A program made the translations under genes and the position numbers. The notes beneath the pieces were generated by a model. That model was not told the origin of the DNA. It saw only the letters and a list, made by a program, of their open reading frames with translations, and searched no databases. Below, one piece after another: positions 1 to 8,083 of a stretch of 64,000 nt of DNA (positions are counted from its first letter, which is position 1; each line of letters opens with the position of its first letter). The DNA lies in the NCBI RefSeq assembly GCF_029603165.1, contig NZ_JAQSVC010000007.1, positions 124,001 to 188,000 on the forward strand, given 5' to 3'. Source of the stretch: Galbibacter pacificus. Its GTDB lineage: Bacteria > Bacteroidota > Bacteroidia > Flavobacteriales > Flavobacteriaceae.

Positions 1-266
1 TCGGCAGTGTTGGACAGGGCAATAAGCGCAATAAGGTTTAACAAAAAGAAATTAAAGAACAAATAGAAAGTGTCTAGCCAAAAATCTTTTCGAAAAATCT
101 TTTGGTTTTTCCGCCACGGAAATAAAATTTCCAATCCCCATACCGCAAACGAAATTAGTAGAAGGCCGTAAAAGTAATTCTCCCAATGGAAACTGGTGAT
201 TTCGGAGACTAGGTAATTAAAGTATCCCGAATAGGAGTTTTTTATGATTTCCAAATATTTGTTCAT
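1..266 (-). CDS. Sterol desaturase / fatty acid hydroxylase family protein (N-terminal part)
   Basis: Minus-strand frame opening with ATG at 266 and running off the window edge, so only the first 88 residues are seen (begins MNKYLEIIKNSYSG). The visible part has two hydrophobic segments (about 31-45 and 64-85) separated by a polar stretch beginning FPWRKNQK. This resembles the start of Bacteroidota sterol desaturase/fatty acid hydroxylase superfamily membrane proteins, but the diagnostic histidine clusters would lie beyond the edge, so the family call rests on the N-terminus only. A TATATTTG box lies 33-40 bp upstream, suggesting a separate promoter from the arsenosugar operon that ends at 373 on the same strand. 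Confidence 0.55.
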   Translation of the reverse strand, partial: MNKYLEIIKNSYSGYFNYLVSEITSFHWENYFYGLLLISFAVWGLEILFPWRKNQKIFRKDFWLDTFYLFFNFFLLNLIALIALSNTA

Positions 267-299
267 ATGTTACTTGAACAACTTGTTATGTTAAAGTTT

Positions 300-307
300 C
301 AAATATA
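300..307 (-). promoter_or_regulatory. Candidate -7 box TATATTTG
   Basis: On the minus strand this is a perfect match to the Bacteroidota housekeeping -7 element TAnnTTTG, placed 34 bp before the ATG at 266. No clear -33 TTG sits 17-20 bp upstream, so this is only half of a promoter. It would drive the desaturase-like gene. Confidence 0.35.
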
Positions 308-372
308 TACAAATGTCATGCTGGCACATAAGAATGATTATGTTTGAGATATGGTATATACATAATGTTTAA

Positions 373-1341
373 TTAACAACATCCGCCGCCATCGTAATGC
401 CATGTAGATGTTGAAATATATATATCATCTCTTCCTAAATTCTTTAAAGCATGGGCTGTTTTGTCGCACACGGCCAATGGCTGATTTTGAAGCAGCACAT
501 GTCCTTTTTTATCATCAAAATAATCGTCTTCACCAAAATAAATGGCGCTCTTTCCGGTAAAAATGCAAGGCCCGTCCTTGGGCATGGGGTCTTTAATGGC
601 TGCCACTTCAATCGATTCAATAAAAATCAGTTCTTCTGTATGGTAATGTTTGGGGTCAAGGATCCGGTAAGGTTTTCTCGCACGGATTTCGATGGTTCCA
701 AATCCTGCATCGGTAAGCATTTTTACATAATCGGCAATTGGCAAACTTCCGCTAAGGCATAAAGCACGTAACTTTTCGTCATTTCTCAATGTATCGTTCA
801 TGGGTTGCTCGCAAATGGGATCGCTCATAACCAAACGCCCGTGTGGCTTTAAAACACGATACATTTCTGCAATGGCTTTCTTTAGCTCGGTTTCCTTAAA
901 AATATTGAACAGGCAATTTTGAGCAGCTACATCAATGCTGTTGTCTTCAACCGGAAGGTGGAGCGCATCTCCTTTTTTAAGGGCTACAAAATTACTTTTA
1001 AACCAATTGTTTTGAGCTTCGGCTTCTTTAAAATTTTTACGTGAAGCTTCCAGCATTTCATCAACCACATCAATACCAATAACGCCACTTTCCTGACGCG
1101 AGAAATAGGCAAACTGCAAGAGTTCCATGCCGCCGCCAACACCCACATAAAGAATTTTAGGATTGTTGACCAGGTCTTTGGAATGTACCGTGCTGCCGCA
1201 GCCATAATTCATTTCTTGCATGATTTTCGGGATTTTTAGCCCCGGGAGCTCCCAAACGGGGTTGGTGGTACAGCACAGACCTATATCTGAGGTAAGTGCG
1301 GCATCTCTGTATACATTTTTTGTGGTTTCTAAATAACTCAT
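373..1341 (-). CDS. arsM: Arsenosugar-type arsenite methyltransferase ArsM
   Basis: 322-residue class I SAM-dependent methyltransferase. Residues 65-74 (YVGVGGGMEL) form the SAM-binding glycine motif and 88-96 (IGIDVVDEM) the acidic loop. Cysteines typical of arsenic methylation are present: the pair C23-C24, C48, C143 in QNCLFN (the counterpart of SNC in characterised ArsM), and a terminal GGGCC. The known role is stepwise methylation of As(III) to dimethylated arsenic, the substrate for arsenosugar synthesis. Its ATG overlaps the stop of the upstream phosphorylase gene (ATGA), so the two are translationally coupled as the last genes of a five-gene operon. The ArsS and phosphorylase neighbours make a plain ubiE-like role unlikely. 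Confidence 0.85.
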   Translation of the reverse strand: MSYLETTKNVYRDAALTSDIGLCCTTNPVWELPGLKIPKIMQEMNYGCGSTVHSKDLVNNPKILYVGVGGGMELLQFAYFSRQESGVIGIDVVDEMLEASRKNFKEAEAQNNWFKSNFVALKKGDALHLPVEDNSIDVAAQNCLFNIFKETELKKAIAEMYRVLKPHGRLVMSDPICEQPMNDTLRNDEKLRALCLSGSLPIADYVKMLTDAGFGTIEIRARKPYRILDPKHYHTEELIFIESIEVAAIKDPMPKDGPCIFTGKSAIYFGEDDYFDDKKGHVLLQNQPLAVCDKTAHALKNLGRDDIYISTSTWHYDGGGCC

Positions 1342-2153
1342 AACGATTTGATCAATTCTCTAAAAAGCGTAATCATTTTTGGTTCTGCTTCGCCTGCAAT
1401 CCTAATAATTTCTTCAATATTTACAGGTTCAAGGTTATCGGGATCGCCTTCATCGGTAATTACGGAAATTGCAGCAATGGGAAGGCGTAAATGGTTGGCA
1501 ACAATCACTTCGGGAACGGTGCTCATCCCAACGGCATCGGCACCGATAATTTTTAAATAACGGTATTCTGCCTTGGTTTCCAGTTGCGGTCCCACAACCG
1601 ATGCATACACTCCTTTTTTAAGTGAAATGTTTTCTTTTTTGGCGGTTTCAATTAGCGTATTGCACATTTCAAGATCGTAAGGCTGGCTCATATCCACAAA
1701 GCGGTCGCCAAACCGTGCTACGTCTTTAAAGGTCAATGGAGAACCCCCTTGTAAATTAATATGATCTTCAATAAGCATCAAGTCGCCTTTTTTAAAATCT
1801 AAATTAATAGACCCGGCTGCATTTGATATTAAAAGCTTTTTAACTCCCAGAGCGTGCATGGCACGAATAGGATAGGTAATATCTATAAAATCGTAGCCTT
1901 CGTACAAATGAAAACGCCCCTGCATAACCACTACTTTTTTGCCTTCTAGTTCTCCATAAATAAGTTTGCCGCTATGAAACTCTACTGTAGCTAATGGAAA
2001 AAAAGGAATATGGTTGTAGTGCGCCGTTATTGGGTTTTTTATTTCATCCACCAGTTTCCCGAGCCCCGTGCCAAGTACAATACCTATTTCCGGATTATCG
2101 AAGCCTTTTGAAATTAAATATTCGGTGGTTTCCTGTAATTGCTTTTGCGTCAT
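1338..2153 (-). CDS. Purine nucleoside phosphorylase in the arsenosugar operon
   Basis: 271-residue PNP/MTAP-family enzyme, the usual length for trimeric PNP I. Motifs: phosphate-binding GTGLGKL near residue 28, NAAGSIN near 111, and GMSTVPEV near 209. The family cleaves purine nucleosides with phosphate to give free base and a pentose 1-phosphate. Within this operon the likely substrate is the dimethylarsinoyl-deoxyadenosine made by ArsS, releasing adenine and an arsenical pentose phosphate; that is inference from context, and ordinary purine salvage remains possible. It starts 4 bp after the glycosyltransferase gene and overlaps arsM by 4 bp. Confidence 0.85.
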   Translation of the reverse strand: MTQKQLQETTEYLISKGFDNPEIGIVLGTGLGKLVDEIKNPITAHYNHIPFFPLATVEFHSGKLIYGELEGKKVVVMQGRFHLYEGYDFIDITYPIRAMHALGVKKLLISNAAGSINLDFKKGDLMLIEDHINLQGGSPLTFKDVARFGDRFVDMSQPYDLEMCNTLIETAKKENISLKKGVYASVVGPQLETKAEYRYLKIIGADAVGMSTVPEVIVANHLRLPIAAISVITDEGDPDNLEPVNIEEIIRIAGEAEPKMITLFRELIKSL

Positions 2154-2157
2154 AATC

Positions 2158-2766
2158 TTAATTGTTTATAAATTCTTGGAATGCGGGATGTTCCTTGATA
2201 TCGTTGTATTCATCGATATCGTTGAGTTCTTCCAGCAAAGCTACGTCAACTGTTTTTAAATCTTCTAAAGTATCTCTTAAAACCGAATTTGTTCCCCATT
2301 TTTTATGCTGAAACAGCTCGGCATGCATTTTTTTTAATCCCAAAAGGTAATAGCCGCCGTCTTGAGCCGGGCCAATAACTGCGTTGTGTGTGTTTAGCTT
2401 TTGAAAAGCTTCTTCAATGTGGTTTGGGGTAATGTCGAACATATCGCTGCCAATAATGACTGCATTTTTGTATCCCTTGCTAAAATTTTCTTTAAAGGCC
2501 TGCATCATCCGTTCGCCCAGGTCATTTCCTTTTTGAATTTTTTTACTGAAATATGCCGGGCTCCAAACAGCATCTTCAACAATATCCTCAGAATAATAAA
2601 CTACTCTGTCGGCTTTGACCTTGGCAGTAACTTCTGCTGTTTTTTTTAGTAACAAAGTATAAATTTCCAAAGCTTTTTTGTTGCCTATTGTTTTGGCCAA
2701 TCGCGTTTTTACTTTTCCCAGTCGTGGGTTTCGGGTAAAAATAATGAGAATGTTTTTCTCTTTCAT
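2158..2766 (-). CDS. TIGR04282-type arsenosugar glycosyltransferase
   Basis: About 202 residues from the ATG at 2766; the frame is open further upstream but that would run into arsS, and family members begin at the hydrophobic strand seen here (ILIIFTRNPRLGKVKTRLA). Features include the N-terminal nucleotide-binding NPRLGKVKTRL motif, IIGSDMFDIT with a putative metal-binding aspartate near residue 95, and GPAQDGGYYLLGL near 120. The fold belongs to the GT-A/MobA-like nucleotidyl and glycosyl transferases, and proteins of this type recur beside arsM/arsS. It probably adds the aglycone part of the arsenosugar. It sits 17 bp downstream of arsS. Confidence 0.75.
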   Translation of the reverse strand: MKEKNILIIFTRNPRLGKVKTRLAKTIGNKKALEIYTLLLKKTAEVTAKVKADRVVYYSEDIVEDAVWSPAYFSKKIQKGNDLGERMMQAFKENFSKGYKNAVIIGSDMFDITPNHIEEAFQKLNTHNAVIGPAQDGGYYLLGLKKMHAELFQHKKWGTNSVLRDTLEDLKTVDVALLEELNDIDEYNDIKEHPAFQEFINN

Positions 2767-2783
2767 TATAAATGTACTTGGTT

Positions 2784-3839
2784 TTAGGCAACTGTTCCCT
2801 GGCAACTACTTCCGGCTCCGGCGGTACAGCCATAACAATGTTGAGAAATAACGATGTCGCGGTTGTTCAGTAACGCTTCGTTGTATTTGCTAATATGCTG
2901 CACTTTGCTGTTTACTTTAAGGTCGAGCATTTGGTTAAAATCGCAATCGTACAGCCATCCGTCCCAACTTACAGAAATGGTATTGGTACACATTACATTG
3001 GCAACTGCCGAAGGATTGAAAGCTTCAACTAAAGAATACATGTAATCTTCATAATTATCAGAAGCGATTAAATATTCCAAAAACCTCGAAATGGGCAAAT
3101 TGGTAATGGCGAATAAGTTGTGAAAATGTATACCGAACTCATCTACCAAAGCTTTTTTAAAGTCTTTTTCCATAGATGCTTGATCGGTGGGCAAAAAAGC
3201 ACCCGCTGGGTTGTAAACCAAATCCAGCTTTAAATCGCTGTCGGGCATGCCATAACCAACGGAATTTAACCTTTTTAAAGCCTCAATGGATTTGTTAAAA
3301 ACGCCTTCGCCACGTTGTTTATCGGTTTTTCCTTTGGTCCAATGCGGCATGGACGAAACTACATGAACATTATGTTTTTTAAAGAATTCCGGTAAATCAT
3401 GGTATTTTTTATTGGCCTCGATAATGGTAAGGTTGCTACGCACAATAAAGTCTTTTATACCAACTTTGGAAGCTTCCTCGACAAACCAACGGAAATTGGG
3501 GTTCATTTCGGGAGCACCGCCGGTAAGATCGAGCGTGTGCGCTTTGGTGGTTTTTATAACATCCAGGCATTGCTGCATGGTTTCTTTGGTCATGATTTCC
3601 TTACGGTCCGGGCCTGCATCTACATGGCAATGCGAACATACCTGATTGCACATGTAACCCACGTTAATTTGAAGGACTTCCAATTGCTTTGGCCGTAATG
3701 CGGGCAACCCTGTCTTTTTAACCTTTTGCTTAAATGTGGGCAATTCTCCATTGGCAAAAATACCATTGGATAATATTTCGAGTTGTTTTTCGGTTTTTGC
3801 GAGTTCGTTTGCTCGTTTATGTAGCGACTGTGTCGACAT
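2784..3839 (-). CDS. arsS: Radical SAM arsenosugar synthase ArsS
   Basis: 351 residues with the radical-SAM cluster motif C64-x3-C68-x2-C71 (CNQVCSHC), followed by TGGAPEMNP near residue 117 for SAM contact. The C-terminus is cysteine-rich (HCYGCTAGAGSSC), which is typical of the ArsS group; in some relatives one cysteine is selenocysteine, but here all positions are plain cysteine codons and the gene ends on a normal stop. ArsS joins the 5'-deoxyadenosyl group of SAM to dimethylarsenic, giving the arsenosugar precursor. It lies second in the operon, 34 bp after the peroxidase-like gene. Confidence 0.85.
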   Translation of the reverse strand: MSTQSLHKRANELAKTEKQLEILSNGIFANGELPTFKQKVKKTGLPALRPKQLEVLQINVGYMCNQVCSHCHVDAGPDRKEIMTKETMQQCLDVIKTTKAHTLDLTGGAPEMNPNFRWFVEEASKVGIKDFIVRSNLTIIEANKKYHDLPEFFKKHNVHVVSSMPHWTKGKTDKQRGEGVFNKSIEALKRLNSVGYGMPDSDLKLDLVYNPAGAFLPTDQASMEKDFKKALVDEFGIHFHNLFAITNLPISRFLEYLIASDNYEDYMYSLVEAFNPSAVANVMCTNTISVSWDGWLYDCDFNQMLDLKVNSKVQHISKYNEALLNNRDIVISQHCYGCTAGAGSSCQGTVA

Positions 3840-3873
3840 GTTTTAACTTTTTAAAATAGGAAGCCGGTATTTT

Positions 3874-4209
3874 TTACATTGATAATTTTTCGTATTTGTT
3901 CATCATTTGTACGCCATGTACCAACGTAGCCCCACTTTCTATGGCGGCCCCGGCATGCACGGCCTCCATCATTTCTTCTTTGGTAATACCGCGTTGCAGG
4001 CCATCTTTGGTATATGCATCAATGCAATAGGGGCATTTTACCACATGTGCCACTGCCAAAGCAATTAACGATTTTTCCCTGGCAGTCAAGGCACCTTCTT
4101 CAAAAACTTTTCCGTAGTAATCAAAAAACTTATTTCCAAGTTCTTCGCTCCATTCGGTAATCTTTGTAAATTTTTTTAAATCGGAAGGATTATAATATGT
4201 TTTTTCCAT
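3874..4209 (-). CDS. Arsenosugar-associated peroxidase-like (AhpD/CMD fold) protein
   Basis: 111 residues from the ATG at 4209 (MEKTYYNPSDLKKF). A longer reading frame reaches 4413, but it would cover the divergent promoter region and encode an unrelated AT-rich leader, so it is rejected. The core is a carboxymuconolactone decarboxylase/AhpD domain with E45, H55 and the redox pair C59-P-Y-C62, followed by an alanine/glycine-rich helix (AVHAGAAIESGATL). AhpD-like proteins relay electrons through such a CxxC pair; here it may keep arsenic or ArsS cysteines reduced, which is inference. It is the promoter-proximal gene of the operon. Confidence 0.8.
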   Translation of the reverse strand: MEKTYYNPSDLKKFTKITEWSEELGNKFFDYYGKVFEEGALTAREKSLIALAVAHVVKCPYCIDAYTKDGLQRGITKEEMMEAVHAGAAIESGATLVHGVQMMNKYEKLSM

Positions 4210-4270
4210 AGTTTGAACGGTGTTAATAGTAATATGATAATTATGTTTTTTTATTGGACGTTTTAATTTG

Positions 4271-4290
4271 ATTTTCTTACACAAGAAAAT
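4271..4290. promoter_or_regulatory. Perfect 8-bp inverted repeat between divergent arsenosugar genes (operator candidate)
   Basis: ATTTTCTT-ACAC-AAGAAAAT is a perfect 20-bp dyad between the start of the peroxidase-like gene (4209) and the HAD gene (4388). It is placed to control both directions. A second, looser dyad (TCAACAA at 4317-4323, TTGTTGA at 4348-4354) lies beside it. No regulator gene is adjacent, so the binding protein is unknown; chance occurrence in AT-rich DNA cannot be excluded. Confidence 0.4.
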
Positions 4291-4387
4291 TATATGTCGT
4301 AATTTAGTTCCATAGGTCAACAACTCCGAAACATTTGATGCCGAAGCTTGTTGAGTAAAGGTATAAGAAATAAAAAAGATATAATAG

Positions 4388-5167
4388 ATGAAGAAAGGAT
4401 TTTTAATCGACATGGATGGCGTAATTTATGGCAACGACACGCTAATTCCCGGAGCAGATACGTTTATTAAAACTTTGCAAAAAGAAAAAATCCCCTTTTT
4501 GTTTATGACTAATAACAGTCAGCGTACGCCCTTGGATGCAGTCAATAAAGTTGCCCGCATGGGAATTAAAATTAAAGAGGAAAATGTGTATACCAGTGCT
4601 ATGGCCACGGCATATTTCCTGTCGTTTATGAATCCTAACGGAACGGCATACGTGTTGGGCGAAGGTGGCTTGATTACCAGTTTGCACCAGCACGGCTATA
4701 CCATGGTAAACCAAAATCCCGATTTTGTAGTGGTAGGCGAAGGGCGCAATTTTACATTGGAAATGGTAAACAATGCAGTAGATATGATCTTGTCTGGAGC
4801 TAAATTTATTGCAACCAACCTGGATCCGTCCCCAATGAAAAAAGGATGGGTGAACTTGGGGATTAAAGCCATTGTAACCATGATTGAAGAAGCAACAGGA
4901 AAAAAAGCCTTTTCGGTAGGAAAGCCAAGTCCGGTAATGATGCGCTCTGCACGAAAATATTTAGGCTTGGAAGCCCGGGAAACCATTATTATTGGAGATA
5001 CCATGGATACCGATATTCTTGGCGGCGTGCAATTGGGGTATACCACCATTTTAACCCTTTCGGGGGTTTCTAAAAAAGAAGATCTAAACAATTATGCGTT
5101 CAAGCCGGATATGATTATCAATTCGGTTGCCGATCTCGATCTTGAAAAAGCCTTGCAGCTACAATAA
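4388..5167 (+). CDS. HAD-IIA (NagD-like) sugar phosphatase
   Basis: 259-residue HAD superfamily hydrolase of subclass IIA. Motif I is DMDGVIYGN (residues 8-16) with nucleophile D8 and acid D10; motif II is MTNNSQRT near 40; the cap domain spans roughly 80-190; motif III/IV are GKPSPVMM near 180 and GDTMDTDILGG near 202. Family members dephosphorylate small sugar or nucleotide phosphates in the cytosol. Its position divergent from the arsenosugar operon suggests it removes phosphate from the arsenical pentose phosphate made by the phosphorylase. That assignment is inference; general p-nitrophenyl phosphatase activity is the safe call. Confidence 0.75.
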   Translation: MKKGFLIDMDGVIYGNDTLIPGADTFIKTLQKEKIPFLFMTNNSQRTPLDAVNKVARMGIKIKEENVYTSAMATAYFLSFMNPNGTAYVLGEGGLITSLHQHGYTMVNQNPDFVVVGEGRNFTLEMVNNAVDMILSGAKFIATNLDPSPMKKGWVNLGIKAIVTMIEEATGKKAFSVGKPSPVMMRSARKYLGLEARETIIIGDTMDTDILGGVQLGYTTILTLSGVSKKEDLNNYAFKPDMIINSVADLDLEKALQLQ

Positions 5168-5229
5168 AATTTCTATCTTTAGCGCTAATCAACCAAAAAT
5201 GGAACATTCCGTTTAAATTAGAAGCACCT

Positions 5230-6555
5230 ATGAACAAAGTTTTACAATGGGCCATCATCATTTCGCTTGGTGGCTTTTTGTTTGGATTCGATACCGCAGT
5301 AATCTCAGGAGCCGAACAAGCCATACAACAGGTATGGGAATTAAACGATTTAAAGCATGGGTTTGCCATTGCGGTAGCCTTGTATGGAACCCTGGTGGGG
5401 GCAATATTCGGGGGGATCCCTTCAGATAAAATAGGAAGGAGGAATACATTGCTTTGGATTGCGGTTTTGTTTTTAATATCGGCAATTGGGTCGGCTTTGG
5501 CACCCGAAGTATATTCGTTTATCGTTTTTAGGTTTTTAGGCGGTATTGCCGTTGGCGCATCTTCGGTAACAGCGCCCATTTATATTTCAGAAATTTCGCA
5601 GGCCAAGAACCGTGGTAAATTGGTAGCTTCGTTTCAGCTTAATTTAGTATTGGGTATTTTAATGGCCTATGTTTCAAATTACATCATTAGTTTGCTTAAT
5701 TTGGAAAGCTCATGGCGTTGGATGCTCGGTGTCGAGGCTATTCCGGCATTGGTATTTGCCATTTTAATAAAAAAATTGCCACGCAGCCCGCGTTGGGTAT
5801 TGGCAAAACACGGTGCCGAGGAAGAAGCTTTTAATACGTTGCAGACAATTAATGCCGAAAATTGCCATGAAGAATTATCAGCAATTAAAAAATCATTAAA
5901 AGACGATACAGAAACTGCTTCTGCCAAAAGTTTCTTCTCTAAAAAATATAGTTTTGTGATGTTGCTGGCATTCCTATTTGCCTTTTTCAATCAATTATCC
6001 GGAATCAATTCGGTTATTTATTATGCACCGCGAATTTTCAAGGATGCAGGACTGGGAGCCGAATCGTCTTTATTTTCAACGGTTGGTGTTGGAATTGTAA
6101 ATTTGATTTTTACGTTGGTTGGAATGTACTTAATTGATAGGAGCGGGCGCAAAAAACTTATGTACATAGGCTCGGTAGGTTATATAGTTTCCCTGTTTTT
6201 TATTGGAAGGGCATTCGATTTGGAAAATACCGAAGGAGCTATCGTTCCCATGCTTACTTTTCTTTTTATCGCTTCGCATGCCATTGGGCAAGGTGCCGTT
6301 ATTTGGGTGTTTATTTCAGAGATTTTCCCCAATAAGGTCCGCGCCTACGGAATGTCGCTAGGAAGTTCAACGCACTGGGTTTTTGCCGCTTTAATTACTA
6401 ATTTCTTCCCTTACTTTACAGAAAGGGTGGGGCCGGCGGTTATATTTTACTTTTTTGCCGGGATGATGGTGCTGCAATTGCTTTTTGTTATCTTTTTAAT
6501 GCTAGAAACCAAAGGGAAATCGTTGGAGGAATTATCAGATAATTTATTGAAGTAA
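5230..6555 (+). CDS. Sugar porter family MFS transporter
   Basis: 441 residues, about 12 membrane segments, with sugar-porter signatures: GFDTAVISGA in the first helix (residues 18-27), GGIPSDKIGRR after helix 2, RFLGGIAVG near 102, QLSGINSVIYYAP near 260 (the helix 7 sugar-binding motif) and a C-terminal LETKGKSLEEL. These proteins carry hexoses, xylose or inositol, usually with protons. It follows the HAD phosphatase by 62 bp in the same direction, so both may serve the arsenosugar pathway, for example exporting the finished sugar. Import of an ordinary sugar is equally compatible with the sequence. Confidence 0.8.
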   Translation: MNKVLQWAIIISLGGFLFGFDTAVISGAEQAIQQVWELNDLKHGFAIAVALYGTLVGAIFGGIPSDKIGRRNTLLWIAVLFLISAIGSALAPEVYSFIVFRFLGGIAVGASSVTAPIYISEISQAKNRGKLVASFQLNLVLGILMAYVSNYIISLLNLESSWRWMLGVEAIPALVFAILIKKLPRSPRWVLAKHGAEEEAFNTLQTINAENCHEELSAIKKSLKDDTETASAKSFFSKKYSFVMLLAFLFAFFNQLSGINSVIYYAPRIFKDAGLGAESSLFSTVGVGIVNLIFTLVGMYLIDRSGRKKLMYIGSVGYIVSLFFIGRAFDLENTEGAIVPMLTFLFIASHAIGQGAVIWVFISEIFPNKVRAYGMSLGSSTHWVFAALITNFFPYFTERVGPAVIFYFFAGMMVLQLLFVIFLMLETKGKSLEELSDNLLK

Positions 6556-6689
6556 AAATGTAAACTTCATAAAAAATAAAACAACATTTTAAAATAATAC
6601 AATAGGAATGTTAAATAAGGTTTAATAGATTTTTAATTCCTTCGTTTTTAATTAACTTATGCTGATAAAACAAGAAAGCAGAAAGAAAC

Positions 6690-6929
6690 ATGCAAGTATT
6701 ATTGTTTGGTATAACGAAAGAAATTATTGGTGAGGAGGTATTAAAAATTCCTTCGGATGCCGTAATTGGTAACGTAAGCGAGTTAAAATCGTTTTTAATG
6801 AAGAAGTATCCAGCGCTTGCTAATTTATCTTCCTTGGCCATTGCGGTAAACAGTCATTATGCCGAAGACGGAGCCTTGGTTACCATAGACGATGAGGTTG
6901 CCTTAATCCCGCCCGTAAGCGGAGGATAA
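6690..6929 (+). CDS. moaD: Molybdopterin synthase sulfur carrier subunit MoaD
   Basis: 79-residue ubiquitin-like protein ending in the required Gly-Gly tail (PPVSGG). MoaD is adenylated by a MoeB-type enzyme and then carries the thiocarboxylate used to convert cyclic pyranopterin to molybdopterin. The adenylating partner is encoded 1.6 kb downstream within the fusion gene. MoaE, the catalytic subunit it normally pairs with, is not found anywhere in the window. It opens a co-directional cofactor gene run; the 134 bp ahead of it are AT-rich, with no promoter I could define. Confidence 0.85.
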   Translation: MQVLLFGITKEIIGEEVLKIPSDAVIGNVSELKSFLMKKYPALANLSSLAIAVNSHYAEDGALVTIDDEVALIPPVSGG

Positions 6930-7002
6930 AACAACGTTTGAAAATGGAAAGCTTTTAAAAATTGAATTTGTAGAATAGAAAACCAAAACCAGAAACAAAC
7001 AA

Positions 7003-7986
7003 ATGCTTATAGACAACCATAACAGGGTAATAAATTATCTGCGATTGGCAATTACCGATCGTTGTAACCTGCGTTGTAACTATTGCATGCCGGCAGAGGG
7101 GATCGATTTTGCCAAGCGGGACAATATATTTACCATGGACGAACTGTGCCGGTTAAGCAGTATTATGGTTTCACAAGGCATTACCAAAATCCGGTTAACT
7201 GGTGGGGAACCTTTTGTTCGCAAGGACATTATGGTGCTTTTTCGGCATTTGGCAAACTTGGAAGGTTTGGAAGAAATTTCGGTCACCACCAATGCCACAT
7301 TGATTGGCCCGTACATAAAAGAGTTAAAATCTTTGGGAATTAAAGACATCAATGTGAGTTTGGATGCCATCCGAAAGGAAACTTTTGAACGGATTACCCG
7401 ACGGAAACAATATGATGTTGTTTATGAAAACCTGATAAAATTAATTGAAGAAGATTTTAATGTCCGCATTAATTGCATTGTTTTGGAAGGGCAAAACGAA
7501 GAAGAAATCCTTCCGCTTATTGCATTGACCAAATATTACAATGTATCGGTTCGGTTTTTGGAGGAAATGCCGTTCAATGGGGGCTCAAAGCAATTTAGTT
7601 CCATTCAATGGGATTATAAAACGATTTACCGCTACATTGAACAACATTTTGATGAAATTAAAAAATTGGAATCGCCATCAACATCGACTTCCATGAATTA
7701 TAAAATAGAAGATTACAAAGGTACATTTGGGTTAATCCCTTCATTTTCTCGTACTTTTTGCGGTAGTTGCAACCGCTTGCGTATTTCGGCCATTGGCGAT
7801 GTTATTACCTGTTTGTACGGAAAGCCCAGAATGAACATCCGCGATATTTTACGTGGGGAAAATTCTGAAAAAAAAATAAAGGAACATATCTTGGCAGCCA
7901 TAGGAAGCAGATCTAAAACCGGATTTGAAGAACAACAAAAATACAATGGGGTATTTAACAATTCCATGACTTCCATTGGAGGATAA
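7003..7986 (+). CDS. moaA: GTP 3',8-cyclase MoaA
   Basis: 327-residue radical SAM enzyme for the first step of molybdenum cofactor synthesis (GTP to 3',8-cyclo-GTP). The N-terminal cluster ligands are C21-x3-C25-x2-C28 (CNLRCNYC), with LTGGEPF near residue 65. The C-terminal cluster is supplied by FCGSCNRLR and a third Cys in ITCLYG, near residues 255-272. It ends in Gly-Gly (TSIGG), the tail known to be needed for activity. It acts with MoaC, encoded next, in the cytosol. The 73-bp gap before it carries an A-rich leader. Confidence 0.92.
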   Translation: MLIDNHNRVINYLRLAITDRCNLRCNYCMPAEGIDFAKRDNIFTMDELCRLSSIMVSQGITKIRLTGGEPFVRKDIMVLFRHLANLEGLEEISVTTNATLIGPYIKELKSLGIKDINVSLDAIRKETFERITRRKQYDVVYENLIKLIEEDFNVRINCIVLEGQNEEEILPLIALTKYYNVSVRFLEEMPFNGGSKQFSSIQWDYKTIYRYIEQHFDEIKKLESPSTSTSMNYKIEDYKGTFGLIPSFSRTFCGSCNRLRISAIGDVITCLYGKPRMNIRDILRGENSEKKIKEHILAAIGSRSKTGFEEQQKYNGVFNNSMTSIGG

Positions 7987-8083
7987 TAGATGTTGAAAGT
8001 TGTAAGGTTATAAAGTTAAAAGTTTGAAGGTTTTCAACCTTGCAGGAAACCAAAAACCAACGAACAACAACCAACGAATAGCA

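Noticed and set aside
373-390. Terminal Cys-Cys of ArsM as a sign of selenocysteine read-through
   Set aside because: The stop is TAA, not TGA, and no SECIS-like hairpin was recognised.
3874-4413. Longer reading of the peroxidase-like gene starting at 4413
   Set aside because: It adds 68 residues with no family similarity, crosses the start of the divergent HAD gene and covers the likely control region. ATG 4209 fits the conserved N-terminus.
8024-8083. TTG start for moaC with an N-terminal extension
   Set aside because: The extra 20 residues come from a low-complexity leader and are not part of the MoaC family; ATG 8084 gives the usual length.
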